This document shows positions 34,986-46,940 of a stretch of DNA of 64,000 bases, in pieces; within the stretch, counting starts at the first letter, position 1; every line of letters starts with the position of its first letter. Origin of the DNA: Eulemur rufifrons (Eukaryota; Chordata; Mammalia; Primates; Lemuridae); NCBI RefSeq assembly GCF_041146395.1, contig NC_090986.1:47528001-47592000 (forward strand), in the 5' to 3' direction. The position numbers were made by a program, and so were the translations under genes. The notes under the pieces are model-generated. The model made no database searches. It was not told the origin of the DNA and worked only from the letters and a program-made list of their open reading frames with translations.

Positions 34986-37785
34986 AATGACCGGCAATTT
35001 TGTGATTTGGAAATGTGGTTATCAGCTTCCGTGGTTAAGAATAACTGGTTGAAAAACAAGTAAACTGTATCATTCAGTTATTTGTCAATATGAGTAAGTA
35101 GAACTATCACAAAATTCAGCATCTATTAGTATAACCATCCACTTCTTGAATATTCTCCTGACATGATATATACAGACATACACATAACATTTATATGTAA
35201 AATTTTATAAATGTGAATGTTGAAAAGGTGTATCACACACATTTATATGTGTATACAATATATATCTACACACATATATCTCCAGACACACACACAAAAA
35301 CCTCTACATGTTTTTTAAGTGTCTTTGGAGTGGCAGAAACATTTTGCAAAAACTAAAATGTTATGCAAATAAAGGCTAATGTAATAAAATAATTTAGAGA
35401 GAGTGAAATAAGTTGGCTTATAGTGTGGACAGTGTATATTGGAAATTAGAGTTCAAACAGGATAAAAGAAGTAATAATTGGTAAAGAAACTTAAAAGGCA
35501 ATAGGATGATGTTCAATTTGCCCGATTTCTGATTTTCTCTTCAGTTTGACTGTTTTTCATCTCTATTTCTTTCTTTAGTCATTGTACATTTAAAATAAAA
35601 TGTCTATTTTTGCTGCTTTCTCACCTCTAATAATTGGTGAAAATTTTGAAAAAACACCGTCTAAATCCCACTGTTGTTAATCCTTACAGAATTCTTTTGC
35701 CTTTGCTTATGTCATGCTTCTTCCTGAGGCTAAATTGTGTATAGAGGGATCAATTACAAAGGAAAGCTAGAATGACAGTCTAAGTCTTCTGTGGCTTGAT
35801 TATATCTAAAGTTTCTTAGTTAAGTCAGTGAGACATTCCCTACAGACATGGATCATTGTGTCATGAGTATCACTGTAGGACAAAGAGAAAGAGAAAAAGG
35901 AAGGAGAGGGAAGGAGGAGCAATGGTAATTGTGCTTAATGTATAATTTGGTATCTCTACAAGTAGTGGACATGATTAATTTTAAATAGGTCACACATGTT
36001 TCTTTCTGCTTGCCAGCACAACACAGTGAACAATTTGATACCATGCTCACTTTTTGAGAGTGCTAGCTAAAAGTAGAGAATAATTATATGTATAGTGATG
36101 TAATCAAATATTTGTTAATCTTTTTCAGGAGTCTGAAGAAATGTTTTACATTCTAAAATAAGAAATAAATTAATGAATAATTTGCATCTTAGATTTTTCC
36201 AGTTGATTCATTTTAATATTGTTTAATTCAATTTTATTCCAGTGTCAAATGTTTTACACATCTTTAAAAAATGTGATATTGTGTCACATCAAGTGAAGTC
36301 TAACATAAAGCCATTTTCAGTGCTAAATCATTTTAATATTGCTTTTTCTAAAAATAAGATAAGTGAAACAAAGACAAATGCACAGAAGCATCATATACAC
36401 ATATTAAAATAAATGCCTGAATTGATTATCATGGAAAAATGAAAAAAGAAAAGGAAACTACTGAAATCCAGATAAGCTGTTGATTTCTATTTCTTTGCAT
36501 CCTAAGAAAGCATGTCACTTACATTGCTTTCTCAACCTGCCGAAAACCTTATTCAACGAATGGGAAACTACAGCTATCAGCTTATGTCAATCAGAATGAG
36601 AATGAGAGAAAGAAAAACTCCAGCTGTTGTGTATATTATATTTGCAAGGAGATAATTTGTTATGGCTTATTCTTTACCACAGCAGTCACCTAATTCAGAC
36701 AATGGCTAATGGATGTCAGAATTCTGGTAAAAAATTCAAAGACTCAAGTAACATGAAAATTGAATTCTGTTAGTTTATTAGACTCTGAAATGATAAAAAG
36801 TATTTTAAAAAGCTTATGAATGATTGAGGTTATTCAAACAGTGTCAGCCTATTAATGCTGCAAGTCTTCTATAACAAAAAGCTTTGGATCTATAATACTG
36901 TATTTGATACCACCTGGGATCTGAAATTTGCAGAAAGAATTACATCTAAAAATTCCAAATGCAATTGACTTCAGAGATTGAACCTAAAATGAACTTGAAA
37001 TCTTTAGCTAACTGGATAATTTGTTCCACTTCCTTTCCTCTGATGCTCTAAAAAATGCAATATTTTAAAATGTATTAGACAGTCTTTAAAGCTCAATTAA
37101 AAACTGTTTTCCCACAATGAAGCTGACAGTCTACAGGATTCAAATGTGAAGTTTAGCCATTTGGGTATAAAAGATACAAAAAGTCTTTTTTTTTTTTTTC
37201 CCAAGTACCTTAGGTTTGAAATAAGGTAAAAGTAATTGACCAGTAGAGACCAATTCAATTCAATGAGATAAATATAGCTATAAACTAAAGACTTGACCTA
37301 CAAAATTCATGTATGTTACTTATAGAAAAAATTGTAATATGTTAACAGAATAATTTTCTCAGTCTATTAATGTATAAAATTGGTTTCTGGTGCTCTTAGA
37401 ATAATTGTGTTGATTTAAAAATACTGAATTTATAAAACAGTTTGTTGATTTTTTGAATAATTTTATCATATTAAAAATTACTGGTAAATCTTTATTGCTT
37501 ATAATATATAACTCATTATGGCACATGGACAACATGTAAATATCTTCCTCCAGTCTTGAGGTACTTATCAGAGGATTGCAGAGTGTTAACAAAGTCTGAC
37601 CTTTAATAATTTTTTTAAAATAACATACTCTTTTACATGTAGGAACACCGTGAAAGTACCTGCAGGAATATTTTAAGATGTATTAAAATTGGTTGTGCAG
37701 GTTATATTTTCGTCAGAATATTATTTAAGAACTAGTCAGCCAAATAAATTTGTCTCAAATTTTATGAGTACTTAGATATAAAGTT
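34986..37785. other. AT-rich DNA, nothing recognised
   Basis: No repeat family or gene. Small CA-like runs near 35160-35300, a purine patch (agagaaagagaaaaaggaag) at 35885 and a T run at 37187. Confidence 0.4.
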
Positions 37786-38138
37786 CAGTCATATGTTACT
37801 TAGTGATGAGGATACATTCTGAGAAATGTGTCATTAGGCGATTTTGTCGTTATGAGAACATCATGGTGTCCTTACGCAAACGCAGAGGGAGGGTATAGCC
37901 TACTGCATACCTAGGCTACATAGTATAGCCTATGGCTCTTGAATTATAAACCTGTACAACATGTTATTGTACTGAATATTGTAGACAGTTGTAACACAAT
38001 GTTAAATATTTGTGTATTTAAAGATATCTAAACATAAAAAGGCACAGTAAAAAATGATGTTATAATCATATGAGACATCATTGTGTTAATACATGAGGTC
38101 CATAGTTGACTGAAATGTTATTATGTGGCACAGGACTG
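37786..38138 (+). mobile_element. Non-autonomous Tigger-class DNA transposon
   Basis: Left end 'cagtcatatgttacttagtg', interior 'tctgagaaatgtgtcattag', 'gcgattttgtcgttatgaga', 'gcctactgcatacctaggct', 'gttattgtactgaatattgt', 'tgtaacacaatgttaaatat', and a right end that is the reverse complement of 'cagtcctgtgccacataata'. The whole follows a common primate non-autonomous TcMar-Tigger element (MER44/Tigger2-like; the exact family name is from memory). Essentially full length with both inverted termini. Confidence 0.7.
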
Positions 38139-38806
38139 TCCTACAATTGGAATTTGACAAGAAGATTATATGTTTATGTGTAGAAGAGAGAGATCGGGTG
38201 TCCTGATGGCCACGCAGTGCTTTTGTCAACACAGGAAGGAGTGTCCATACCTGAAAGCATAAGGTGAGCATGCCCATGAAAAGACATACTAGAATAAAAA
38301 ATGATGTAAATGTAGGCTTTAATGACAGGTCCATGGTTAATTCAGAAAGAAAGCCTCTTAGAACCTATTGACATAAATGTTTTTCATAATTTATAATATA
38401 AGAGTTTTTAAACTTCTTTCTGTATTACTAGCATACAAACACTTCTGTTTTCTATTACATTTTCATTTTTGTACATATTGTACTTTGTCACCTCCCACAA
38501 TTCTTACCTTTCATTCTCAATTTATACATTTTTTGTTCTAACCACAGTGAGTATATCTGGTAAGTCAGTCTAGAAATGTGTACTCAGTTAAACCTGAATG
38601 TTAGAAGAAAAAGAGGCAGAAAACAAAATATTTTCTTTAGGTGAAAAAAACCTCTTAACTTAAAAATAATTATAAGCATAAGCCATTAACTGGCCAACAT
38701 GATATTAAAGTCATTCTCATTTTTAACAAGTTTTGATCATTTTATTTTATGCAAAATTATTTTCATTTACTATGGAAAATTTATTATGAAATTTTTATAG
38801 ATTTAT
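38139..38806. other. Unassigned sequence
   Basis: 38150-38340 is a little less AT-rich and keeps two CpGs ('gagatcgggtgtcctgatgg', 'ccacgcagtg'). A minus-strand 82-codon frame (38086-38334) crosses it and the end of the Tigger, so it is not a gene. Confidence 0.35.
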
Positions 38807-38821
38807 AATTTTTAATAGTCT

Positions 38822-38822
38822 T

Positions 38823-38854
<32 letters not shown>

Positions 38855-39182
38855 TGTTGTTGAGACAGAGTCTCACTTTGTTGCCCAGGCTAGGGTGAGT
38901 GCCGTGGCATCAGCTTAGCTCACAGCAACCTCAGACTCCTCGGCTTAAGCGATCCTACTGCCTCAGCCTCCCGAGTAGCTGGGACTACAGGCATGCGCCA
39001 CTATGCCCGGCTAATTTTTTTCTATATAGATTTTTAGTTGTTCATATAATGTCTTTCTATTTTTAGTAGAGACGGGGTCTCGCTCTTGCTCAGGCTGGTC
39101 TCGAACTCCTGACCTCGAGCGATCCACCCGCCTCGGCCTCCCAGAGTGCTAGGATTACAGGCGTGAGCCACCGCGCCCGGCC
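38822..39182 (-). mobile_element. Young Alu SINE, antisense, strepsirrhine type
   Basis: Full-length antisense dimer with a T-rich tail at 38821-38857, 'gagacagagtctcactttgt', 'tcccgagtagctgggactac', the A/T-rich spacer between the arms (about 39014-39066), 'gagacggggtctcgctcttg', 'tctcgaactcctgacctcga', and the CpG-rich head 'accgcgcccggcc' ending at 39182. Most CpGs are intact. The target duplication 'aatttttaatagtctt' flanks it (about 38807-38822 and 39183-39198, sharing the T tail). Intact CpGs and a clean duplication indicate a recent insertion. A 63-codon minus-strand frame is a by-product. Confidence 0.95.
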
Positions 39183-39198
39183 AATTTTTAATAGTCTT

Positions 39199-40339
39199 AA
39201 GAGTGCTTAGCAATAAATGTGCCATATATCAAATTTATCACATGATTTAACATATATATGGACAGGAAAATTACATTTGCCAGCTACCTGTATTTGTAAG
39301 TTTCATTGTATGTAATTATTATTGTCATGATGCAAAAAAAGCTTTAGTTATTTCTTTTATTATTTGCCACTACCAGTAATTATTTTTCAAAGGCATATAA
39401 GTATTTTCCTATGCATCTGCTTTAATATAAGCTTGGAGTATATTTTGCATGCCTACTTACATATCAGTAAGTGGCACTGGTATCTGATTTTTTTTTCCTA
39501 TATTGGGAATTTGTCCTAAAATACTAAACATACAAGCAATGGTCATGGTATAATATGTAATCCTCTTCATTAAGAACAATATACAAATTAATGTCAAATA
39601 AAGGCACGACATCTAGAATAATTCAAGCTGTGAAATCAAAGAAGATATGTAAAACAACCAATTTTGTACTTTCTCAAATTAAATAAGTCAATTTCAAGGA
39701 ATTTTGGTACAGGCCTTAGTTGTTGAATTTTAAAAAAGACAAGTTTTATTGATTGGGCAGCATAGTGAGGGATAAAACTTAAAAAGTAGCAATTGATTTC
39801 TTAAGTAATACTAAGGAGAGTGAGTCACAAATTTAGTTGAAGGTTAGTCAATATAGGATGATGCAAATGCTTGGAGGTAGAAAGTCACTTATATGATGAT
39901 AGAGGAGGAAAAAAAAAACTTTAATTTTTGTATGAAAGTTTCTCTGAGATTATTTGTTCTGTTTGTTTCTTAAATATGTAGCATATTCCTAAAGTGACAA
40001 CAAATACATAAAATATACTAGTTTTTCTCAAATTTCTTCCAAGTATGTTAGGTAATTCCTTTACCAAAAGGTAATTTGATGAAATATGTGAATGAATTCT
40101 AATAGTGAATGGAAAATAAACACTGGCACATTTTAAAGCTTCAATTCATGGCATGGACTTTAGATTCTGATACTCTAAGTTTGAACCTAGGCTTCACATT
40201 GTATCACTATTTGAATTTGGATCAGGTACTTTATCTCCCTGAATGTAAGTTTTCTCATGAGAACAACAACAGATAAAATGGTGCTAATGGTAATTATCAC
40301 ATATGTTTGTTTTGAAAATAAAATAGCTTAAAAGTAATA
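39199..40339. other. AT-rich DNA, nothing recognised
   Basis: No repeat or coding signal that I can support. Confidence 0.4.
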
Positions 40340-40383
40340 ACAGTAAACACCCTTATAATGCTTAATATGTGCCAGAAACTGAG

Positions 40384-40386
<3 letters not shown>

Positions 40387-40415
<29 letters not shown>
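40387..40415. repeat. (TG)n microsatellite
   Basis: About 14 uninterrupted TG units, expanded inside the MIR at the position of its 'ctgtgct' motif. Likely length-polymorphic. Confidence 0.9.
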
Positions 40416-40417
<2 letters not shown>

Positions 40418-40506
40418 TTGACCTTATAAGAACTCTACAGATAGGTACTATTACATTTCCTCAAGGTGCAAATATTGAAACTGATAAACAGAACTTTCCC
40501 AATCTC

Positions 40507-40849
<343 letters not shown>

Positions 40850-40960
40850 AGAACTTTCCCAATCTCAAACAACTGGTATGTAGAAGAGACAGGAATTGAA
40901 TAAGACAAAGCTGGATCCAGAGTCTGTTGGGTCTATACCACTGGAGAAAAATTTTAACAA

Positions 40961-42029
40961 GGATCTTGCCCAGGCCTGCCAGATGACAAATATTTAATAA
41001 ATATTGATTCACAAGATCAAAATAAGGCAGAGAGATTCTGGGAACATGGTAATCCGATGATGCCCTCCTCTCCCTCTACTTACACCATCAATCCATTTTT
41101 CATTCCTAACTCCAAGGACTCCTGAGGTCTCCAGGCAGCTGTATGCATAGAAAATCTTAGGTTTTGAGGTATTTTATGTCAACAAAACTCGGGTATGTGT
41201 TTTAGCCAGTGTGCTGAGTCAAGAATTAATACAAACAGGCAGAAGATTCTGACGAGGGCTGAACCATCAGAGATCTCCAGCTACCGAGGTATATTTTATT
41301 ATTATTATTATTTTCTTTCAATGTTCTTCATGTTCCCCTCCCCCACTGGGTTTGTCCTTATTTGCTCTGATATTCTTCTCACTAGAGGTTGGACTTACTT
41401 AAGTCCTTTGCAGCTTTTCTTAGCGGACTCATAGACTCACTCAAGTCTGAAGGATGGTTTTGGTAAAACAGGTGGTAAAAGACAAACTGTTTTTGCATTT
41501 GTGCCAAAGGGTATCTCCGAGGCCCTCCTGAACTTTAAGGAACCTCATTAATCCCTCAATCTCTGATGTTTATATACTAATCCAGGACATTAGGAATTAG
41601 AGACAATGCAACTTGGTCTTTCACTTGCTTCTCTTCTTGGTGTCAGAAAGCCCAGGATAGAAATAGAAACTTGAAATAAGTCAGTAATAATCATCATACT
41701 AATAACCATAATGATATAACTCTGGAAGGTTTAAATTCTGTACAAAATTAAATTTCGAGATCTAAAAGAATGTGATTTATTAAATCAATAATTTAGCAGA
41801 TGAATGATGGGAGGCATAGACACTAGGGAATTTTATGTAAATAACCTGGTTACCTATTGCAAGAACTGAGAAAAAAATATAAAGAGATGGAAATTCTAAA
41901 GAAAAATATAATGTAGATGAAAAAGAGATAATCTGTAAGCAGAATTAATGAGAAATTTATATACTGTAAAGAGTCTGCAAATTTAAAGGACTCAATGAAT
42001 TTAACAGAGATTAAAGATCAAAGATACAC
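40961..42029. other. Unassigned; CpG-retaining patch 41180-41530
   Basis: No family identified. 41180-41530 keeps five CpGs in a CpG-poor neighbourhood ('actcgggtatg', 'tgacgagggc', 'taccgaggta', 'tagcggactc', 'ctccgaggcc') and contains a (TTA)n run at 41294-41312. It may be a fragment of a younger ERV or other element. The 79-codon plus-strand frame at 41195 has no recognisable motif. Confidence 0.35.
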
Positions 42030-42043
42030 AAAACCTACCTATA
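42030..42043 (+). repeat. Target-site duplication of the L1, left copy
   Basis: 'aaaacctacctata', identical to 44724-44737. The 14-bp exact match on both sides of the composite element shows that the inverted and direct L1 parts entered in one event. Confidence 0.9.
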
Positions 42044-42987
42044 CTTCCTGGAGGGTAGGTCTTATCTTGATGAATTCCCTCAGTCTTTGCTTGTCTGAGA
42101 AGGTCTTTAGTTCTCCTTCATATATGAAAGTTAGTTTTGCAGGGTACAAGATTCTAGGCTGTGCATTATTCTGTTTGAGAAGAGTGAGAATGGGTCCCCA
42201 GTCTCTTCTTGCTTGTAAGGTCTCAGATGAGAAATCTGCCATTATTTTGATGGGTTATCCTTTGTAGGATACCTGCTTCTTTTGCCTTATAGATCATAGG
42301 GAGAGCCTCTTTCGTGGTTATTTTGGTCAGTCTGATGACTGTGTGTCATGGTGACTTCCTGTTTGCATTGAATCTCCCAGGAGTTCTTTGAGCTTCTTGT
42401 ACATGGATATCTAAATTTTTAGCAAGGCCTGAGGAATTTTCCGCTATTAAATCCTCAAATAGCTTATCCAACCCTTGTGTATTTTATTCTTTACCCTCAG
42501 GGACGCCTATGATTCTCATGTTAGGCTTCTTCACATAATCCTACATTTCTTGTAGGCTTTGCTCTTTTCTCTGCTCTATCTCTGTGACTGACTTATTTAA
42601 TTGAAAGGTGTTATCTTCAATCCCTGAGACTGTTTCTTCTGTTTGATCTGCACTGTTCTTGAGGCTTTCCACTGTTTTATAATTCCTTGAAAAAGTTCTT
42701 CATTTCCAGAAGTTATGTTTGGTTTTTCTTTAATATTTCAATTTCTTTAGTGAATTTTTCTTCCAAGTCTTGGATTTTTTTTTTTTTGTGGTTTCTTTGT
42801 GTTGGTTATCCATTTTCTCTTGCATATCATTGAGTTTTCTTACAATACATGTTCGAAATTCTTCTGTCATTTTAGTGCTCTGAATTTTGTTGATGTCCAC
42901 TGGTAGAGAGCTGGTGTTTCCCTTTGTGGGTGTGCTTTCCATTTGATTCTTCATACTTCCAGAGTTCTTTTGCTGATTCCTTCCCAT
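42044..42987 (-). pseudogene. L1 ORF1 (RNA-binding chaperone), broken
   Basis: ORF1p packages L1 RNA. Minus strand: an ATG at 42987 opens 85 codons (MGRNQQKNSG...) with polar N-terminus and the start of a coiled-coil (K/E/N-rich, 'NDMQEKMDNQHKETTKKK'), ending at a stop at 42730. The middle, about 42680-42260, carries the RRM region in fragments (a phrase like 'RIIGVPEG' is visible near 42500) with stops and shifts. The C-terminal domain is open at 42242-42039 (MADFSSETLQARRDWGPIL..., PAKLTFIYEGE). The gene is truncated by the left target duplication, so the last residues are lost. Not functional. Confidence 0.85.
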
Positions 42988-44206
42988 CTGGATCAGCTGT
43001 TGCTTCTTACCTTTAGATTTTCATTTGGATAATGACACAGTTTGTTAAGTCTCTGAGTCAGTAGGTGGTGGTTGTGGGTGAGATTCGACCATATCCTGTT
43101 TGATGAGTCAGTAGATGCAGTAAAACAGTGTGCAAATTGACCTTCTTGTCAGTAGGTGGTGCTTGCTGGAAGGGACAAGCTGCAGTGTTGTTTTTGAGTC
43201 CTGTAACCACCTCTTGTTCCTCTGGAGAGGCACTCTAGTGCCTCAGGTGGTAGGTGGGGCCGTGGGACTTAGAGGAGTGTCCTTATTCTCCACCTCAGTG
43301 GGGGCAGGTCGGGGAGTGAGTCTGGGCAGAGCTGGGTTGGGTGAGCCTGCCCTCAAGCTCCACAAGTTTCTGGGCAAAGCTGCCAGGGAGGGACTGAAAT
43401 GGTCCCACTTAGCCGAAAAGTCTGCGTGTGGGGGTGGGGCTATCTGAGACCTGCAGTCTGGACCAGGCCTCACTCCTTTCCACCCTCCCCTATTCCGCAG
43501 TTTCTCCCGGGCCTCTGCCAACAGGCAGGACCTCAAGCCAGTGGATCTACCCTGGCTGTGATTCAGGCTGGAAGTTCCTTGACCAGGACTGCAGCCTGAG
43601 CTGGGACCACGGCCCTCCAGTGGCAGGAGGGTTGCCCCTCAAGCATGCTGATCTGCTCCTGAAGGCACCCACACCTCAGTAGGCTCTTCCAAATATCCCT
43701 CCTGTGCCCCAGGCAATGCGCTGGAGACCTGGGTGTATGGAATCTGGTCTGTCGGCCTGTCCCCTGGGCCTGGAGATCAATCCCTGACCCTGCCAGGGAG
43801 AGGAGTGCTGGTCTCAAAGCTGGATTGATGTCTCTCCGCCTCAGGATTTGCCCCACTCTTTTGCATCACCACCAAGCAGCACCTGGGAGAGCTGGCCAGT
43901 AGGGAGCTCACAGTCTGAGTACCCCTCAGTTCTCTGTAGGGCCCCAAAAGGAAAGGTTCTGTTCCCTGCAGATGCCTCTGGGTGGTGGCTAAATTGTCTC
44001 TCTCAGCAGCCGCCGGTAGGGAAGGGGAAGGGGAGAATGAAGCAATATGGCTCCTGCCGGTCAGCTCAGGTCTGTGGGCAGGGAGGTGGCCCAAGGGAGC
44101 TGAGAGCCTGGTGCCCTGTCTGCAAGAGGCTCATGGCTCACTGGCAGTGGCTGTCTCTGGGCTGGTGTTGATAGGTCTCTCCAACCACTCAGGAGCCTAC
44201 TAGCAG
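42988..44206 (-). promoter_or_regulatory. L1 5' UTR, probable internal promoter
   Basis: GC-rich, CpG-containing sequence directly upstream (minus strand) of ORF1, sharply different from the AT-rich surroundings. In L1 elements this part holds an RNA polymerase II promoter. A YY1-like core (plus strand 'aatatggc' near 44045) lies about 160 bp inside the presumed 5' end. A 'cagtaggtggtg'-type phrase recurs at about 43058 and 43150, with a weaker 'cagtagatgcagt' at about 43109. Overlapping open frames on both strands (66-107 codons) are side effects of GC-rich DNA with few stops. If active, transcription would run toward lower coordinates. Confidence 0.6.
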
Positions 44207-44723
44207 TTGTCCAGCAATCCCATTACTGGGCATCTTCCCCAAAGAACGAAAGACATTCTATAAAAAAGAAATCTGCAGTAGAATGTTTATACCAGTACAA
44301 TTCACAACTGCAAAAACGTGGAAACAACCTAAGTGCCCATCAGTACATAAGTAGATTAATAAAATGTGCTATATGTATACCATGGAGTTCTACTCAGCCA
44401 CAAAAAACAATGGTGATCTAGCATTTCTTGTATCATCCTGGATAGAGCTGGAGCCCATTCTACTAAGTGAAGTATCACAAGAATGGAAAAACAAGCACCA
44501 GATGTACTCACCATCAAATTGGTTTCAAATGCACATATAGTAATAACATTCATCAGGCAGATGGGAAGGGGAAGGGGGGATGGGTATATACACACCTAAT
44601 GGATGCGGTGTACACTGTCTGGGGGATGGACATGCTTGAAGCTCTGATTTGGGTGACGCAAAGGCAATATATGTAATCTAAACATTTGTACCCCCATAAT
44701 ATGCTGAAATAAAAAAATTTTTA
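44207..44723 (+). mobile_element. L1, direct 3' segment
   Basis: Sense L1: the ORF2 C-terminal region ('ccagcaatcccattactggg', 'tggaaacaacctaagtgccc', 'ggagttctactcagccacaa', 'atagagctggagcccattct'), a short 3' UTR with G-rich tract ('gggaaggggaaggggg'), 'aacatttgtacccccataat' and the terminal 'atgctgaaataaa' with a short A/T tail. The 3' end is the type I know from lemur L1s. It is followed by the right target duplication. Confidence 0.9.
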
Positions 44724-44737
44724 AAAACCTACCTATA
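44724..44737 (+). repeat. Target-site duplication of the L1, right copy
   Basis: 'aaaacctacctata', exact match to 42030-42043, just after the L1 A/T tail. Confidence 0.9.
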
Positions 44738-45083
44738 AAAAAGAGCATCAGATTGGCAACAGATAAATAAGCACAATAAGAGAAGATAGAAAAAAGTGAG
44801 ATCATGTACTCTGAAAATAGGGCCAATTCAATTGTCATCAAAAATTAAATTGGCTTAGAAATAGAACATGACTTGAGGACATGAATAACTCAGAGAAAAT
44901 GACATATAACCACCCCACTGGAGGAAAATATAACTTCATTTAACTGTCTCAAGCTGTTTATTCCTGAGTGTGGATAGCATGGATTCAATAACAAGGTAGG
45001 ATATGAATGAGGCTACATTATCCAAATCTGTTTGATTCCTTGGTTTCCTATATTAAGTAGCCAGAGTTCCCTTATTTGAGCAC
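44738..45083. other. No recognised element
   Basis: AT-rich sequence, nothing supportable. Confidence 0.35.
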
Positions 45084-45527
45084 TGTGGTAGGCAAAATAA
45101 TACTCCCGCCATCAGCTCCATGTCCTAATCCCTGGAACCTGTAAACATGTTATCTTACATCACAAAAGAGATTTTTCAGATTTGGGGATGGGAAGATAAT
45201 GTAGAATTATATAAAGCATCCTTCTATGTGAAAGAGGGAGGCAGGAGAGCCGTAGAAACAGATGTGGCATTGAAAGCAGAGGTCAGAGTGGTGCATTTGC
45301 TTGCTTTGAAGATGGGAGGAGTCTGAATGAAGCAATGTGAGCAGACTCTAGAAGCTGGAAAAGGATTCTCTTCTAGAACTTGCAAAAGAAATGCAGCTCT
45401 GCTCACACCTGGACTTCAACTCAGACCCTTTCAAACCTCTCACTTCCAGAACTATAAATTAATAAATTTTTATTGTCTTAAGCCATATTTTTGTTAATTT
45501 GTTACAACCACAAAAAAACTAGTGCAT
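45084..45527 (+). mobile_element. MLT1-type MaLR LTR (ERVL class), sense
   Basis: Colinear with MLT1: 'tgtggtaggcaaaataatac', 'tgtcctaatccctggaacct', 'gtaaacatgttatcttacat', 'gaaagagggaggcaggagag', 'gctttgaagatgggaggagt', 'gactctagaagctggaaaag', 'acttccagaactataaatta' (polyadenylation region), 'ttgttaatttgttacaacca', 'ctagtgca'. Almost full length and solo. A frame at 45224 is a shadow. Confidence 0.9.
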
Positions 45528-45771
45528 GCATTATATCAAAGAAAATATATCCTAATTTATTCAGTTGCTGGGTTTAGTGAGAGAACATTCACATAATGAG
45601 GGATATCTGTACTCAAGTCTCTCATAAAACCCACCAATGAGCCAGAGCAGATACTAACTTCCAGATAATGAAGAGAAAAGGAACTAGCAATGACCAAAGC
45701 ATGGTCTCCTCTCTCTCCCCTTCTCTCTGGCTCCCTCTCCTCTCTGACTTTTGTTTCGTTCTCATTTCCTT

Positions 45772-45802
45772 CACACATACACACATACACACATACACAC
45801 AC
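45772..45802 (+). repeat. (CACACATA)n microsatellite
   Basis: Three to four 8-bp units following a long pyrimidine tract (about 45700-45770). Overlapping 60- and 81-codon frames are low-complexity by-products. Confidence 0.85.
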
Positions 45803-45933
45803 TTGAACTTGAAAGAAGAACTGGATGTATGTTACCTAAGATCCAAGTAAGAAATCGTGATATACAAGGCAAATATTATAAGAGAAAAATCTAATACTGT
45901 ATATTTTTATCAACATTCTTTGCTGTAAGATAT

Positions 45934-45967
45934 ATTTTTTGTGTAACCCTATTTTTTGTGTAACCCT
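45934..45967 (+). repeat. Perfect 17-bp tandem duplication
   Basis: 'attttttgtgtaaccct' occurs twice back to back (45934-45950 and 45951-45967). It is a small local slippage duplication. Confidence 0.85.
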
Positions 45968-46183
45968 AATAAAGAATTAAGCTTTCCATTTGAACTATAC
46001 GCCATCAACTCATTCCAATTCCAAAGAGATTAAAATGAGAAAAATGTCTAAGAATAAGCATCATTTGGTAATACTTTAGCATTATATTTATTAATCAATT
46101 TCAGAGTAGCTTAGGTGTTTACGGGTAGGAAAGGCTATGAGTGGGAAAGTTTTTCAAAAGTCTCATTTGAAAAATAGAGATTT

Positions 46184-46519
<336 letters not shown>

Positions 46520-46637
46520 GAAAAATAGAGATTTAAGGATGAGAGGAAAGAAGTGATAGCATTGTAAAATTTTCAATTTGAGGAAACTATAGCATCTTAA
46601 TGGTGAAGATGTATTAAAATTGAAGAAAGAGTTATCT

Positions 46638-46931
46638 GATTTTTTTTTTTTTTTTTTTTTTTGAGATTGGGTCTCTGTTGCCCTGGCTAGAGTCCAGTGA
46701 TGCCAACAGAGCTCACTGCAACCTCAAGTGATCCTCCCACCTCAGCATCCTAAGTAGCTGGGACAATAGGCGTGTGCCACTACACCTGGATAATTTTTAA
46801 TTTTTTTTTTTTATATAGATAGAGTCTTACTATGTTGCTCATGCTGGTCTCGAAATGCTGGCCTCAAGGAATCCTCCCACCTCAGCCTCCTAAAGTGCAA
46901 GGATTACAGGCATGAGCCACTGCGCTTGGCT
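46638..46931 (-). mobile_element. Older Alu SINE, antisense
   Basis: Antisense Alu with a long T tail (46641-46662), 'attgggtctctgttgccctg', 'ctcactgcaacctcaagtga', 'taagtagctgggacaatagg', a T-rich middle, 'ctggtctcgaaatgctggcc', 'aggattacaggcatgagcca'. It lacks the long strepsirrhine spacer and has lost CpGs, so it is AluJ-like. Target duplication 'gagttatct' at 46629-46637 and 46932-46940. Confidence 0.9.
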
Positions 46932-46940
46932 GAGTTATCT

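Larger units (their letters stand above)
42044..44206 (-). mobile_element. L1, inverted 5' segment (5' UTR and ORF1)
   Basis: Minus-strand L1 reading from 44206 down to 42044: about 1.2 kb of GC-rich 5' UTR, then ORF1 from 42987. It joins head-on at about 44206/44207 to a plus-strand L1 3' end, and both share one target duplication. This is the 5'-inversion structure produced by twin priming. The truncation point of ORF1 lies right at the left duplication. ORF2, apart from its C-terminus, is absent. The 3' end of the element and clean duplication suggest a lineage-recent insertion. Confidence 0.9.

Noticed and set aside
43130..44203. Several overlapping open frames of 66-107 codons on both strands
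   Set aside because: All lie in the GC-rich L1 5' UTR, where stops are rare; none has a recognisable motif.
45934..45967. 'aaccct' units suggesting an interstitial telomere repeat
   Set aside because: The period is 17 bp, not 6, with only two copies; a local slippage duplication.
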